Shown: positions 43,067 through 52,203, counted from the stretch's first letter. The stretch is 64,000 nucleotides of DNA from Paenibacillus sp. PvR098 (GCF_017833255.1 NZ_JAFIBU010000001.1:3570001-3634000), one strand, 5' to 3'. The notes: generated from the sequence alone by a model not told the origin. Made by a program: numbers and translations.

Positions 43067-44041
43067 CTACGAGGAGCATCCGGAACCGCAGGAGGATCCG
43101 CCTCCGTCACTTCCTCCGCCTCCATCATTGTCGTTGCTATCTCCCGCACAGGAAGAGGCCGAGCTGCTGCTTCCGCTGGTCTTTCGCTCTTCTTCCGTGC
43201 TCAGGCCCTCCATCTGCTGTTCAAAATCATCCGGTGAAGACATCGATAAATAAATCATTGCGCCGCCGAGCCATCCGAAACCTGCCGAATGAGAGAGTGT
43301 ATCGCGCGTTATTGGGCGATTCCCTTTATTAAGATGGCTTTTGGCTTCAGCAATCTGAGACTTCGCTTTATCAATCAATTGATCGAACACGGTATGCAGA
43401 TCGGGAAACCGTGAAGCGGCGTTCATATGAAAGAGCTCCTGCCTGAGCTCCTCGGCGCTTGACTTCTCCAATCGTTCTAACAGGCTTTGCGGCAGAGGAT
43501 TCCGGTAAAATGCGCCCCATGTCCGCCCGCACTCTGGAGTCTGCAGGAACAATTCCCCGTAAATCCAATCAAACCAGGCGCGTTCCCCGGGGTTAGGTGA
43601 ACGGCCTTCCTCAGCATGAGGGGCATGGTGGATCATACTCCCGCAGAAGCGCTCGCAGAAGGTCTGGTACTCCCTCGTGAACATCAGCATCTCGTGCCAT
43701 GCGAGATCTACCTTAGCGCTGTACATTGGTACTTGCTTCATGACTGCGCTCATGAGGAAAAATCGTTTTAAATGAAACCACGTCCAAATCCACTCGGAAT
43801 CGTCCATCGTTGGGTGCTGCTTCAGAACCCTGTCCTTCACACGGGCCTCAAAATCGGAGTCGAGTGCCGATTCCAGGCGCAGCATAGCCTTCTCGGCAGG
43901 GTGCCCAGGGAGTACGCCAAGCTTATTCGGGGGAGGGGGAAGCACGCGCATGCGGCTTGATGGCTTTCGGGCATTTCGTATCCATACAACGGCAAGAATG
44001 AGAATTGCAATTCCGAAAACAGTCAGCCCCAAATATGGCAT
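43067..44041 (-). CDS. membrane-anchored GRDP-like protein with Gly/Ser/Cys tail
   Basis: A 324-residue protein. One N-terminal membrane segment (LGLTVFGIAILILAVVWI) leads to a central domain with AKVDLAWHEMLMFTREYQTF, then CERFCGSMIHHAPH. This recalls the glycine-rich domain protein (GRDP/DUF1399) pattern D-x-x-WH-x-H/M-L...Y...C...G...I-x-H. The final 45 residues are low complexity, Ser/Gly/Asp-rich and ending in SSCGSGCSS, like many bacterial proteins of that group. Role unknown. The ATG at 44041 has GGAGGAATTCCC upstream. Confidence 0.6.
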   Translation of the reverse strand: MPYLGLTVFGIAILILAVVWIRNARKPSSRMRVLPPPPNKLGVLPGHPAEKAMLRLESALDSDFEARVKDRVLKQHPTMDDSEWIWTWFHLKRFFLMSAVMKQVPMYSAKVDLAWHEMLMFTREYQTFCERFCGSMIHHAPHAEEGRSPNPGERAWFDWIYGELFLQTPECGRTWGAFYRNPLPQSLLERLEKSSAEELRQELFHMNAASRFPDLHTVFDQLIDKAKSQIAEAKSHLNKGNRPITRDTLSHSAGFGWLGGAMIYLSMSSPDDFEQQMEGLSTEEERKTSGSSSSASSCAGDSNDNDGGGGSDGGGSSCGSGCSS

Positions 44042-44111
44042 GGGAATTCCTCCAATCCATCTGTTATCCAATTATGTTATCACAGCTATCATATATATAA
44101 CGCAAGTCATC

Positions 44112-44134
44112 CCGGATAAGTTTCTCCTATCCGG
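44112..44134. repeat. inverted repeat between divergent genes
   Basis: CCGGATA / TATCCGG arms, 9-base centre, followed on the plus strand by CTCTATTTT. It lies between the GRDP-like and PTH2-like starts; operator or small terminator. Confidence 0.45.
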
Positions 44135-44236
44135 CTCTATTTTCATGCATATTTTAAGTTGGAAGTCTCATAGATATGTAGAGTAAGAAGCTAATCAATC
44201 TGATTACGGCTTCATATGGGGAAGGAGCTTTTGTCC

Positions 44237-44593
44237 ATGAAACGAACGGATCAGGATATTGTACAATACTACGTTATCAATGAGCAGCTCTCCATGTCTC
44301 AAGGGAAGATTGCTGCACAGGTCGCCCATGCGGCCACTACGATGACACTGCACTATCTGTTAAATGACAATCGACATCAGGAGGTGTTTCAAGCGTGGCT
44401 GAGCAAGGGGCAAAAGAAAGTTGTGCTGCAGGGCTCCGAAGCTCGTCTTCAGAGCTTAGCCAATGACGGGTTTCTGTCTATTCGGGATGCAGGACATCAT
44501 GAAATTCCGGAAGGCTCATTAACCGTTGTCGTATTACCGCCAATGGATAAAGAGGCTGCCGGAAAAATCATAACGGGACTAACACTGTTATAG
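44237..44593 (+). CDS. PTH2-family peptidyl-tRNA hydrolase-like protein
   Basis: A 118-residue protein of the Pth2 fold. The key motif is [19 protein letters not shown] (GKxAAQxxHA). It is followed by [18 protein letters not shown] and a C-terminal [16 protein letters not shown], where archaeal Pth2 has the active-site Asp and Pro-Gly-Thr loop; that loop is modified here. Family members release peptides from tRNA, but many bacterial copies are uncharacterised. The ATG at 44237 has AAGGAGCTTTTGTCC upstream and is preferred over ATG 44216. The stop overlaps the convergent flavoprotein gene by 6 bases. Confidence 0.75.
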   Translation: MKRTDQDIVQYYVINEQLSMSQGKIAAQVAHAATTMTLHYLLNDNRHQEVFQAWLSKGQKKVVLQGSEARLQSLANDGFLSIRDAGHHEIPEGSLTVVVLPPMDKEAAGKIITGLTLL

Positions 44594-45859
44594 TTCGTGC
44601 TGAGCGATTTGCGACGCGCTCATACCAGCGGTATATCCGGTGGTGAAAGCAGCAGTAATGTTATACCCCCCGGTATAGCCGTGGACATCCAGAATCTCAC
44701 CGCAAAAAAACAAACCGTCCATTACTTTGGAGTGCATGGTCTTAGGATCGATTTCCTTCAAATGAACGCCTCCACCGGTAACAAAAGCCTCTTCAATGGA
44801 GAGGGTGCCGGAAATTTGCATAGGGAAAGCTTTGACGAGCGAAGCCATGGACGACCAAGGCTGCTTTGGAATATTGTCGAAGGTTGTTTCTTCCTTTAAT
44901 CCTGATTTCTTCAGAATAATGGGGATCATTCTTTCAGGCAATAACCCTTTCAGGATGTTTTTGATGGCCTTCTTAGGCTCGTTTCTGGCCAACTGGAGAG
45001 AATCTGCATATACTTCTTCAACCGATTTCTCAGGAAACAAATCAATGGTTATTTTTACTGTGCTCACATCGAATTGCTTCAGCGTTTTCACAATAAACTG
45101 GCTGCATCTTAGCGCGGTAGGGCCGGAAATCCCAAAGTGTGTGAACAAAAGATCTCCTTCGTGTTCAACGATTTTTTTTCCTTTGGGATTCCAGACCGAT
45201 ACGGTGATGTCTCTCAAAGAAAGACCCTGAAGCTCTTTGCTCTGTATGAAGGCCTCTCTCGATAAGAGCGGTACCTCCGTGGGGTACAGCTCTGTGATCG
45301 TGTGCCCGGCCTCCTCGGCCCAGGCGTAGCCGTCTCCGGTGGAGCCCGTGTGAGGCACCGACTTGCCGCCGGTCGCCAGCACTACAGCGCGGCTCATTAC
45401 ACGTTCTCCCCCGGCTAACTCCACTCCCGCGACCCGGCCATCCTTATACAATACCTTCCGCACAGGAGTGTTTACTCGAATTGCAACCCCTTGATTGCGC
45501 ACCCGGTTCACCAGCGCGTCGACAACCGTTTTCGCTTTGTCGCTTACCGGGAACATACGCCCGCGGTCCTCCTCCTTGAGCCGAATGCCCATCCCTTCGA
45601 AGTAAGCGATGATGTCACGGTTGCTGAAGGCAGCCAGTGCGCTGTGCAGAAAACGTCCGTTGCCGGGTATATGCTTTATCAATTCGTCCAGGTCTTTCGC
45701 ATTCGTAACGTTGCAGCGTCCCCCACCGGAAATTCCGAGCTTACGGCCGAGCTTATCGCTTTTATCGATCAACAGCGTGCGGGCCCCGTGGCCGCTGGCA
45801 GCAATGGCTGCCATTAAGCCGGAGGGACCTCCGCCAATAATAATTACATCATAAGACAT
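44588..45859 (-). CDS. HI0933-family NAD(P)/FAD-dependent oxidoreductase
   Basis: A 423-residue flavoprotein. The N-terminal FAD loop is [36 protein letters not shown] is the family hallmark (aminoacetone oxidase/YtfP/YhiN group). A second conserved part is [20 protein letters not shown], and the C-terminus [16 protein letters not shown] completes FAD binding. Its substrate is unknown; some members act on tRNA or small amines. ATG 45859 has AAGGAGCAGTTGGAC upstream; the TTG six bases earlier is less likely. Confidence 0.88.
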   Translation of the reverse strand: MSYDVIIIGGGPSGLMAAIAASGHGARTLLIDKSDKLGRKLGISGGGRCNVTNAKDLDELIKHIPGNGRFLHSALAAFSNRDIIAYFEGMGIRLKEEDRGRMFPVSDKAKTVVDALVNRVRNQGVAIRVNTPVRKVLYKDGRVAGVELAGGERVMSRAVVLATGGKSVPHTGSTGDGYAWAEEAGHTITELYPTEVPLLSREAFIQSKELQGLSLRDITVSVWNPKGKKIVEHEGDLLFTHFGISGPTALRCSQFIVKTLKQFDVSTVKITIDLFPEKSVEEVYADSLQLARNEPKKAIKNILKGLLPERMIPIILKKSGLKEETTFDNIPKQPWSSMASLVKAFPMQISGTLSIEEAFVTGGGVHLKEIDPKTMHSKVMDGLFFCGEILDVHGYTGGYNITAAFTTGYTAGMSASQIAQHEL

Positions 45860-45943
45860 GTCCAACTGCTCCTTACCCTTATTTTCTGTAGCTTATCTTA
45901 CCCCTTTTTGTCCCAAACGTCACCTTTTGTTGGCAAACGATAA

Positions 45944-45968
45944 CAAAAAAGAGGCCTGCAGGCCTCTT
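45944..45968 (-). terminator. terminator of the CNNM/CorC-type gene
   Basis: Perfect 20-base palindrome AAGAGGCCTGCAGGCCTCTT with six T on the minus strand, 12 bases after the stop. Confidence 0.9.
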
Positions 45969-45979
45969 GATGAAATGAA

Positions 45980-47305
45980 TTATGCCGGTTGGGTCTGTGA
46001 CTGCAGCTTCCGAACGGTGATACGGGCGATACGCAGATCGTCTGTCTCTTCTATCATAAATTCGTAATCGTCACCGTAAAGCACCGTCTGTCCCTTTTTT
46101 GGGGGGATTTCCACTTGGGAATAAATCCAGCCGCCAACGGTGTCGTAGTTTTCGGTCCCAATCTCCATACCGAAAAAGTCGTTCAACTCGTTGATCAGCA
46201 GACGCCCGTCGATGGAATGCGTGGTTTCGTCCTTTACCTCAATGCTCAGGCGTTCGTCTGGATCGAATTCATCCTGGATTTCACCGACGATTTCCTCAAG
46301 AATATCCTCGAGCGTCACCATACCTGAGGTGCCGCCGTATTCATCGAGGAGCAGTGCGATCTGTACCTTTTTCTTCTGCATAAGCTTCAGTAAATGGCTA
46401 ATCGGCATCGATTCCGGCACTTTGGTCATGGGACGGGCAAGCAGCCGAATGTCGGTCAAGCCCTTGCTGGCTTTCATTAAATCCTTAATATGCACGAACC
46501 CGATGATGTTGTCCTTGTCCGGATCGCAGACCGGGTAGCGGGTACGCATTTCGTCCAGCGCAATGTCCATATTTTCCTCAAACGTAAGATTAGCGTACAG
46601 ACAGCCCATCTCCGTTCGCGGAATCATGATTTCGCGCGCATTCGTTTCCGTAAACTCAAATATATTGTCAAAAAGCGTCAATTCCGTGTTGTCGATGAAT
46701 CCGCTTCTGTGGCTTTCTTTCATCAATGTGCGTATTTCTTCATCTGTATGAGCGGATTCTTGTTCGCCCGATGGCTCGATTCCTACCCGTTTCAGCATCC
46801 AGTTGGATATTCCGCTCAGCAGCCATATTAAAGGAAGCATCAGCTTGTAAAAGAAGAGGATAGGCGCCGAAGACCACAATGTGAAGGTCTCCGAATGGCG
46901 GGAAGCAAACGTTTTGGGAAATTGATTACCAATCGTCATGTGTAAAGTGGTAATGACAGAAAAAGCGATCAGAAAAGAAATCGTATGAATGACCATGTCA
47001 TTGAATTGAAACCAATCCTTCAACACCGGACTCAGCAAAACAGCGATAACCGATGCTCCAGCCCAGCCCAGCCCTAGAGACGTAAGCGAAGTCCCAAGCT
47101 GGCAAGCCGTCAAATATGCGTTCAGGTTCCCCGTAATCTTCTGCGCAAAACGCGCGAAGACATTGCCTTCTTGGGCGAGTGTATCGAGACGGCTGGCCCT
47201 TACCTTGACCATGGCGAATTCCGCAGCGACAAAGAAACCGTTCAACAACACCAACACAATAATCAACACCGCGTTAAATAATAAAGGTAACGGGTCACTA
47301 CTCAA
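45980..47305 (-). CDS. CNNM/CorC-family membrane protein with CBS pair (HlyC/YhdP-like)
   Basis: A 441-residue protein: an N-terminal DUF21 (CNNM) membrane domain of four segments with VLNGFFVAAEFAMVKVRASR, then two CBS domains (ATP-binding; IMIPRTEMGCLYANL, then DPDKDNIIGFVHIKDL, and LLDEYGGTSGMVTLEDILEE). A C-terminal CorC_HlyC domain (TYDSQVEIPPKKGQTV-like) ends the protein. Bacterial homologues are Mg or other divalent cation exporters; B. subtilis has four such paralogues, and MpfA is required for Mg resistance. The start is TTG with a weak GGGGATAGGGA; it may be wrong by a few codons. Confidence 0.88.
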   Translation of the reverse strand: MSSDPLPLLFNAVLIIVLVLLNGFFVAAEFAMVKVRASRLDTLAQEGNVFARFAQKITGNLNAYLTACQLGTSLTSLGLGWAGASVIAVLLSPVLKDWFQFNDMVIHTISFLIAFSVITTLHMTIGNQFPKTFASRHSETFTLWSSAPILFFYKLMLPLIWLLSGISNWMLKRVGIEPSGEQESAHTDEEIRTLMKESHRSGFIDNTELTLFDNIFEFTETNAREIMIPRTEMGCLYANLTFEENMDIALDEMRTRYPVCDPDKDNIIGFVHIKDLMKASKGLTDIRLLARPMTKVPESMPISHLLKLMQKKKVQIALLLDEYGGTSGMVTLEDILEEIVGEIQDEFDPDERLSIEVKDETTHSIDGRLLINELNDFFGMEIGTENYDTVGGWIYSQVEIPPKKGQTVLYGDDYEFMIEETDDLRIARITVRKLQSQTQPA

Positions 47306-47638
47306 TCAATCCCTATCCCCTACGTGAGGGCGATAGGTACACCTCCTCTATAAATTCAAAATCCAGACAAAATTAAATAGCCTTTCTATATAAGATATTA
47401 TAAACGATGTAAATGAAGGCACTCAAACGATGGTTAGGGCATTCAGGGCTATGCACGGTTCGCAGGGGGTGTATTTGTAAGCGTTAATGGCTAATTTCAC
47501 TCCATTTGCTTTAAATTTGAGGTTTTTTGTATGAAGGAGTTGTGGGAATTTCAGGAAATTGATGAATCTCTCAAGATACAATCGATTGGCCAGAAAGTAA
47601 AAATCGTCCACATAGGATTTAAAGGAAGGGTTTCGAGG

Positions 47639-47666
47639 TTGACTTTTTTATTTTACATGTTATAAT
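47639..47666 (+). promoter_or_regulatory. strong sigma-A promoter of a candidate noncoding RNA
   Basis: TTGACT, 16-base spacer, TATAAT, with TGT before the -10 (extended -10). Confidence 0.75.
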
Positions 47667-47672
47667 ATTATG

Positions 47673-47978
47673 ATACTCATCGAGAGTAGCATTTTTCACC
47701 CCGCATAACCCCTAACAAAGGATTCTCCTCTAGAAGAACATTTAATTTCCGCATATTGTGATCGTCAGGAGCCCATGATTCGAGATTGTTGTAACACTGA
47801 TTCACACTGGCGCGGTCATCGGAGCCGCAAGGATGGAAGAGAGGTAGGGCTTTCGTTGTTTTAGTTACACAGCATTACAAAGGTTCATGCAAGGATTCAC
47901 TAAAAAGTTTGGGGTAAGGCGGCAGTAAAGCAGCAAAGGGACTCCGTTCGGGCTGATCACCGAAGGAGTCTTTTTTCA
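47673..47978 (+). ncRNA. candidate noncoding RNA, about 300 nt
   Basis: The interval from the strong promoter to the terminator has no ORF longer than about 15 codons with a ribosome site. The body contains possible stems (GCGG/CCGC near 47817-47833, and GCAAGG / CCTTGC-like pairs), and the terminator GACTCC-TTCGG / CCGAA-GGAGTC with six T at 47940-47977. I compared it by eye with 6S RNA, tmRNA, RNase P RNA, SRP RNA and T-box leaders and saw no diagnostic motif. A 13-codon reading frame MQGFTKKFGVRRQ (from 47888) has only AAAGG close upstream. Confidence 0.5.
47940..47978 (+). terminator. rho-independent terminator of the candidate RNA
   Basis: Stem GACTCC-TTCGG / CCGAA-GGAGTC with a loop of 8 and six T. 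Confidence 0.88.
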
Positions 47979-48095
47979 TGGCTAAAATTCGCGATGCGCA
48001 ACATTCTTCCTTTATTGTCTAGTTTTTCTCTCCTGAGGGCTGAGTGATTTATGTTCGGCCAAAGCATACTAAAGCTAAGGAAGGGAGATGATTCA

Positions 48096-48236
48096 ATGGC
48101 TGGGCAAAAAAGAAATGCCAATGCATCCAAAGAACAGAATAGGCAAGCCGTTCAGAACAAGGGGATGGATAGCGCCGATTCCGCTGGCGGTATTTCGGAT
48201 AAAAAGCTGAGCGGGCCGAACCGCCCGTCCGTCTAG
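48096..48236 (+). CDS. small hydrophilic protein (46 aa)
   Basis: A 46-residue hydrophilic protein (AGQKRNANASKEQNRQAVQN, then SADSAGGISDKKLSGPN). ATG has AAGGGAGATGATTCA upstream. The composition (Asn, Gln, Ala, Lys, no hydrophobic core) resembles small spore proteins of Bacilli, but I cannot place it in an Ssp family. It lies 26 bases before the DUF3905 gene and is probably co-transcribed. Confidence 0.6.
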   Translation: MAGQKRNANASKEQNRQAVQNKGMDSADSAGGISDKKLSGPNRPSV

Positions 48237-48262
48237 AATGGGCTAAGGGAGGAGGGCTTACA

Positions 48263-48685
48263 ATGAGCGACCAACAAAATGAAAATAAGGATGCAACGTA
48301 TGATCAAGTACGGACCCATATTGCATACAATCGTAAGAATGACTCGGAGCTCGATCCGTTTGAAATCAATTTTCGGCCGGAGTTCGAACAAAACCGGGGC
48401 CCCAGAGAGCCGTTCGTGAATGAACACGACGTGCTCATCGGAGATCATGTGTACCAGTCAAATCACTCGCCATTGGAGCAATGGAACGAGAATACCGACC
48501 CTGCAATCATGTCTGGGGACGGCTGGGTACATCCATTTAAAGATGTAGGCTTTCACACAACGGAAAATAAAGAGCTGTTTGAGAGAGGCATTGCTCCGCA
48601 GGGTGTTCCTTTCATGCATCCCGACAAGGACGTGGCTTATCCGGCTTTCCAGAGCGGGGAAGCGGAAACGGATGAAAAAGCGTAA
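48263..48685 (+). CDS. DUF3905 protein
   Basis: A 140-residue hydrophilic protein with conserved stretches SELDPFEINFRPEF, HDVLIGDHVYQSNHSPLEQW, DPAIMSGDGWVHPFKDVGF and RGIAPQGVPFMHPDKDVAY. This fits DUF3905, found almost only in spore-forming Bacilli; function unknown. No signal or membrane segment. GGGAGGAGGGCTTACA precedes ATG. Likely an operon with the 46-residue gene before it. Confidence 0.8.
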   Translation: MSDQQNENKDATYDQVRTHIAYNRKNDSELDPFEINFRPEFEQNRGPREPFVNEHDVLIGDHVYQSNHSPLEQWNENTDPAIMSGDGWVHPFKDVGFHTTENKELFERGIAPQGVPFMHPDKDVAYPAFQSGEAETDEKA

Positions 48686-48802
48686 GTCGGAATTGCAGCA
48701 GGATATGTATGGATGGCTTTGCTTTCATTCCAAGCCGATGTATAATGGGTATATGAAATTCAAATATACCTTTAGGTTTGGGAAAAGGAGTGAAAGCGTA
48801 AC

Positions 48803-49237
48803 ATGTCCATGTCGTTTGAAAACTATATGAAAGATATGGTCCAGCCGATGAGAGACGATCTGACCCGCGTCGGTGTGGAGGAACTCCGCACACCTGAGGA
48901 TGTGTCGGCTGCGCTTGATGATATGAAAGGGACAACATTAATTGTTGTCAATTCCGTTTGTGGCTGTGCGGCCGGCCAATGCCGTCCGGGCGTAGCCAAA
49001 GCACTGCAGCATGAAGTGAAACCGGACCGCCTGCTCACGGTGTTCGCAGGTCAAGATAAGGAAGCGACAGCTAAAGCGCGCGAATATTTCGCTCCGTATC
49101 CGCCGTCCTCTCCGTCCATTGCTTTGATGAAGGATGGACAGCTGGTGCATTTCATTCAGCGTCACCAAATCGAAGACCGTTCGGCCGAGATGATTGCGAA
49201 TGATCTGATTGGCGCTTTTGATGAATACTGCAAATAA
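48803..49237 (+). CDS. bacilliredoxin (BrxA/BrxB family)
   Basis: A 144-residue thioredoxin-fold protein (former YphP/YqiW, DUF1094). The redox motif is the unusual CGC in VNSVCGCAAGQCRPGV. It removes bacillithiol from S-bacillithiolated proteins after oxidative stress. The N-terminus (SFENYMKDMVQPMRDDL) and the C-terminus (FIQRHQIEDRSAEMIANDL) are typical. RBS AAAGGAGTGAAAGCGTAAC, with 12 bases to the first ATG; the second ATG (48809) is 6 bases further. A terminator follows. Confidence 0.92.
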   Translation: MSMSFENYMKDMVQPMRDDLTRVGVEELRTPEDVSAALDDMKGTTLIVVNSVCGCAAGQCRPGVAKALQHEVKPDRLLTVFAGQDKEATAKAREYFAPYPPSSPSIALMKDGQLVHFIQRHQIEDRSAEMIANDLIGAFDEYCK

Positions 49238-49251
49238 TACCTTTTAGGCCT

Positions 49252-49295
49252 AAACTCCTGCCGATGTCTTTATGACATTTGGTGGGAGTTTTTAC
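49252..49295 (+). terminator. rho-independent terminator
   Basis: AAACTCC / GGGAGTTTTT with inner ATGTC/GACAT, just after the bacilliredoxin gene. Confidence 0.85.
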
Positions 49296-49352
49296 GTGAA
49301 GCGAGGCTTGGTGGTATACTGAGAAGAAAACAGAGTGGGAGAGTGTTGACGC

Positions 49353-50162
49353 ATGAGCCTGCAGCAAGATATTATCGCTAAGCTCGGGGTGAAGCCGGAG
49401 ATCGATGCCGATGCGGAAATTCGCAAAAGAGTGGATTTTTTGAAGGAGTATGTGCTGAAGGCGGGGGTGGACGGACTGCTCATCGCCATCAGCGGTGGTA
49501 TTGATAGTGCGGTAGTGGCCGGCTTGTGCAAGCAAGCGACGGACGAGCTGACCGCGGAGAAAGGTCGGGAATACAAGACGGTGGGAGTATTTCAACCCTA
49601 CGGACAACAGGAGGATATTGCCGACAGCTATGCAGTGGCAGAAGCGTTCAACCTTAAATACCGGGTGGAGACCAATATCGAAGAGGCTGTGGGCGAAATT
49701 GCGTTAGAGGCGGAATACGGCCTGAAGTCGATCGGGGTTCACCGGCATTTAAGCCGTGCGGGCAAAGGGAATGTGAAAGCCAGAACGCGGATGGTGATTC
49801 AGTATGCGCTCGCGTTCGAGCTGAATTTGCTCGTCGTCGGAACCGACCATGCCTCGGAAGCCATTACCGGCTTCTTTACGAAGTACGGGGATGGAGCGGT
49901 TGACATTACGCCGCTGAGCACCTTGAATAAGCGTCAGGTACGTGAGCTGGCGAGTAAACTGGGCGTGCCGCAGAGCGTGCTGGACAAAGCACCGACAGCC
50001 GGACTGTGGGAAGGGCAAACGGACGAGCTGGAGCTCGGCATTACCTATGACGACAACAGCAACTATCTGGAAGGCAAGTCGATTGCCCCGGAAGCGCAGG
50101 CTAAGCTTGAGAAGCAATATTTGAAGACGGAGCATAAGCGGGTCCCGATTCCTGGTATTTAA
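49353..50162 (+). CDS. nadE: NAD+ synthase, ammonia-dependent
   Basis: A 269-residue adenine-nucleotide alpha-hydrolase fold enzyme. The ATP pyrophosphatase loop is AISGGIDSAVVAGL. Further family marks are KGNVKARTRMVIQYALA, VVGTDHASEAITGFFTKYGDG, PLSTLNKRQVRELA and KAPTAGLWEGQTDELELG. It converts deamido-NAD plus ammonia (and ATP) to NAD. There is no glutaminase domain, so it uses ammonia like B. subtilis NadE. RBS is GTGGGAGAGTGTTGACGC. Its own terminator follows. Confidence 0.95.
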   Translation: MSLQQDIIAKLGVKPEIDADAEIRKRVDFLKEYVLKAGVDGLLIAISGGIDSAVVAGLCKQATDELTAEKGREYKTVGVFQPYGQQEDIADSYAVAEAFNLKYRVETNIEEAVGEIALEAEYGLKSIGVHRHLSRAGKGNVKARTRMVIQYALAFELNLLVVGTDHASEAITGFFTKYGDGAVDITPLSTLNKRQVRELASKLGVPQSVLDKAPTAGLWEGQTDELELGITYDDNSNYLEGKSIAPEAQAKLEKQYLKTEHKRVPIPGI

Positions 50163-50188
50163 AGGGCTTGCTCAGGTATATTTGCAAA

Positions 50189-50253
50189 GCAACCACCTTG
50201 TGACCGAATGGCATGCATGAGAATGCCTCTTTCGGAAGCAGGTGGTTTTTTTG
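50189..50253. terminator. bidirectional terminator
   Basis: AACCACCT ... AGGTGGTTTTTTT with inner CCGAA/TTCGG and GGCAT/ATGCC, between nadE and the convergent bioA. Confidence 0.85.
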
Positions 50254-50317
50254 TACGGATTCATAAAGCAGTAAGAAGAAAAGAAGGCTTTATGCAGGGA
50301 CGATCCTGGGAATCGGA

Positions 50318-51664
50318 TCAGAAGCCCATCCGCTTCAGCACGATTTCCGTACGGGCGATGATATCGTCGATCTGCTCGTGGGTGGTGCAGAGCGGCAGCC
50401 AGTAATAGATGGTGTCCCCAAGCGGACGCAGGAACAGGCCCTCCTTCAGCCCTTCGAGATAGACGCGGAAGCCGATTCGCTCAGTGAAATCGAAGCGGAT
50501 TCCATCAGCGCGGTCCTTATACAGCTCGAAGGCGCCCACCATGCCAAGGCTGCGTACATTCGCCACGCCGGGGAACGCTTCGAATCGCTGAAGCTGCTTT
50601 TCGAGGTGTGCCGCTGCGTTTTGGACGTGGTCCAAAACACGCTCCTCCTCGAAGATCCGAAGCGATTCGAGCGCCACCGCTGCCGCGAGGGGGTTGCCCG
50701 TGAAGCTGTGACCATGGGTGAAGGTCTTCAGCTTCACGTAGTCGTCATAGAATGCGTCGTAGATCGCATTCGTCGTAAGCGTGGCGGAGAGGGGAAGTAC
50801 GCCCGCCGTGAGTCCTTTGGACAGGCACATGAAGTCGGGAGCGATCCCCGCGTGCTCGCAGGCGAACATCCGGCCTGTCCGGCCAAACCCGACCGCCACT
50901 TCGTCGGCGATCAGGTGCACTCCATATTGCGTACAGAGCTCGCGCAATCCTTGCAAGTACGCCGCGGGGTACATGATCATCCCCCCTGCAGCCTGAATCA
51001 TCGGCTCGACGATCAGCGCAGCGAGCTCATCCGCCGATGATTCAAAGAGCTTGCGCGCGCCCTCCAGCGCTTGCGCCACGCACGTTTCCGCGCTCGGCCC
51101 CTGCCGTACATCTGGTGATGGTATACCGTAGGCTGAGAACAGCAGCGGCCTGAACACGGAGAAGTACTGATCCACTCCGCCGACGCTGACGGCGCCGATC
51201 GTGTCGCCGTGATAGCTGTTCTCCATGAAGGCGAATTTAGTTTTGCCGATCCGGCCCGTCTGCTGCCAATATTGAAACGACATCTTCAGCGCCACTTCTA
51301 CGGAAGTGGAGCCGTTGTCGGAGTAGAACACTTTGTCCATCCCAGGCGGCGTAATCTCTGCAAGCTTATGCGCAAGCTCAATGCCGGGACGATGGGTCAG
51401 ACCGGCGAACATTACGTGATCCATTTGCGCAAGCTGGCGGTTTACGGCTTCCCGGATGCGCGGATGCGCATGGCCGTGCACGTTGACCCACCAAGAGGAA
51501 TTCGTATCATAGTAACGGTTTCCGTCGGCATCGTACAAATAGACGCCTTCCGCCTTCTCGATCAGGATGGGATCCGTATCGGCATAATCTTTCATTTGGG
51601 TAAAAGGGTGCCACACATGCTTGCGGTCAATTTGCAAAAGCAGTTCCTTCTCGTTCGCTTCCAT
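50318..51664 (-). CDS. bioA: adenosylmethionine-8-amino-7-oxononanoate aminotransferase
   Basis: A 448-residue class III PLP aminotransferase. BioA-specific features are VWHPFTQMKDYA at the N-terminus, DTNSSWWVNVHGHAHPRI, SDNGSTSVEVALKMSFQYW, NSYHGDTIGAVSVGG, LIADEVAVGFGRTGRMF and LSKGLTAGVLPL (PLP Lys). It converts 8-amino-7-oxononanoate to 7,8-diaminononanoate in biotin synthesis. No other bio genes lie nearby, so it is an isolated copy or the rest is elsewhere. CAAGGAGGACTAACGTT precedes ATG. Divergent from acpS. No BirA site was recognised. Confidence 0.95.
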   Translation of the reverse strand: MEANEKELLLQIDRKHVWHPFTQMKDYADTDPILIEKAEGVYLYDADGNRYYDTNSSWWVNVHGHAHPRIREAVNRQLAQMDHVMFAGLTHRPGIELAHKLAEITPPGMDKVFYSDNGSTSVEVALKMSFQYWQQTGRIGKTKFAFMENSYHGDTIGAVSVGGVDQYFSVFRPLLFSAYGIPSPDVRQGPSAETCVAQALEGARKLFESSADELAALIVEPMIQAAGGMIMYPAAYLQGLRELCTQYGVHLIADEVAVGFGRTGRMFACEHAGIAPDFMCLSKGLTAGVLPLSATLTTNAIYDAFYDDYVKLKTFTHGHSFTGNPLAAAVALESLRIFEEERVLDHVQNAAAHLEKQLQRFEAFPGVANVRSLGMVGAFELYKDRADGIRFDFTERIGFRVYLEGLKEGLFLRPLGDTIYYWLPLCTTHEQIDDIIARTEIVLKRMGF

Positions 51665-51777
51665 AACGTTAGTCCTCCTTGAAATTCATTCCTGGATCGG
51701 ATACGATTAGGCCATTAAGCCAAACCTCATTGTACCACCAGAGAATGGAACGCGAAACAGGAAAGGAAACAGGCGTC

Positions 51778-52203
51778 ATGATTATCGGCATAGGTACCGA
51801 TTTATTGGATATCGCGCGCGTGCGCAAAATTTTGGAGCAGTCTGCGGGCAGCCGGTTCCTGGAGCGAGTTCTGACCTCCCGCGAGCGCGAGCTGGCTGCG
51901 AGCAGACAGGGGCGTTTGGCCGAGTTTACGGCAGGGCGCTTCGCTGCCAAGGAAGCGGTCGTTAAGGCAATTGGCTGCGGCATCGGCAAAGAAATCTCGT
52001 TTCAGGATCTGGAGATATTGCCTGATCGGAAGGGCAAACCGCTCTGTTCTCTTTCTGAGGCAGCGATGAAGCGGTTATCTACAGAAGGGATTCTCCCGGC
52101 TGTCGAGAGTGGCTCGATAGCCATTCACCTGAGCATCACGCACACGGAGACGATGGCCATGGCTTACGCCATAGTGGAGCGAAGAGATGGTGCTGTGGGT
52201 TGA
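51778..52203 (+). CDS. acpS: holo-[acyl-carrier-protein] synthase
   Basis: A 141-residue phosphopantetheinyl transferase. IIGIGTDLLDIARVR (metal Asp), FTAGRFAAKEAVVKAIG (Glu, Lys) and LSITHTETMAMAYAI are the standard AcpS motifs. It loads coenzyme A's phosphopantetheine onto acyl carrier protein for fatty acid synthesis. The ATG at 51778 is chosen to match family length; an in-frame upstream ATG gives a 33-residue unrelated extension. RBS GGAAAGGAAACAGGCGTC. Confidence 0.94.
   Translation: MIIGIGTDLLDIARVRKILEQSAGSRFLERVLTSRERELAASRQGRLAEFTAGRFAAKEAVVKAIGCGIGKEISFQDLEILPDRKGKPLCSLSEAAMKRLSTEGILPAVESGSIAIHLSITHTETMAMAYAIVERRDGAVG

Larger units (their letters stand above)
47306..48095. other. 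790-base interval without an assured gene
   Basis: Left part (47306-47638) is AT-rich. A possible 44-codon plus ORF (from 47531, TGAGG eight bases upstream) and a 62-codon minus ORF overlap here; neither resembles a known protein. The right part (47639-47978) is a promoter, a ~300-base noncoding body and a terminator. 47979-48095 is spacer plus the upstream region of the next small gene. Confidence 0.5.

Noticed and set aside
47423-47611. 62-codon minus ORF in the large intergenic region
   Set aside because: GTG start without ribosome site and no recognisable similarity.
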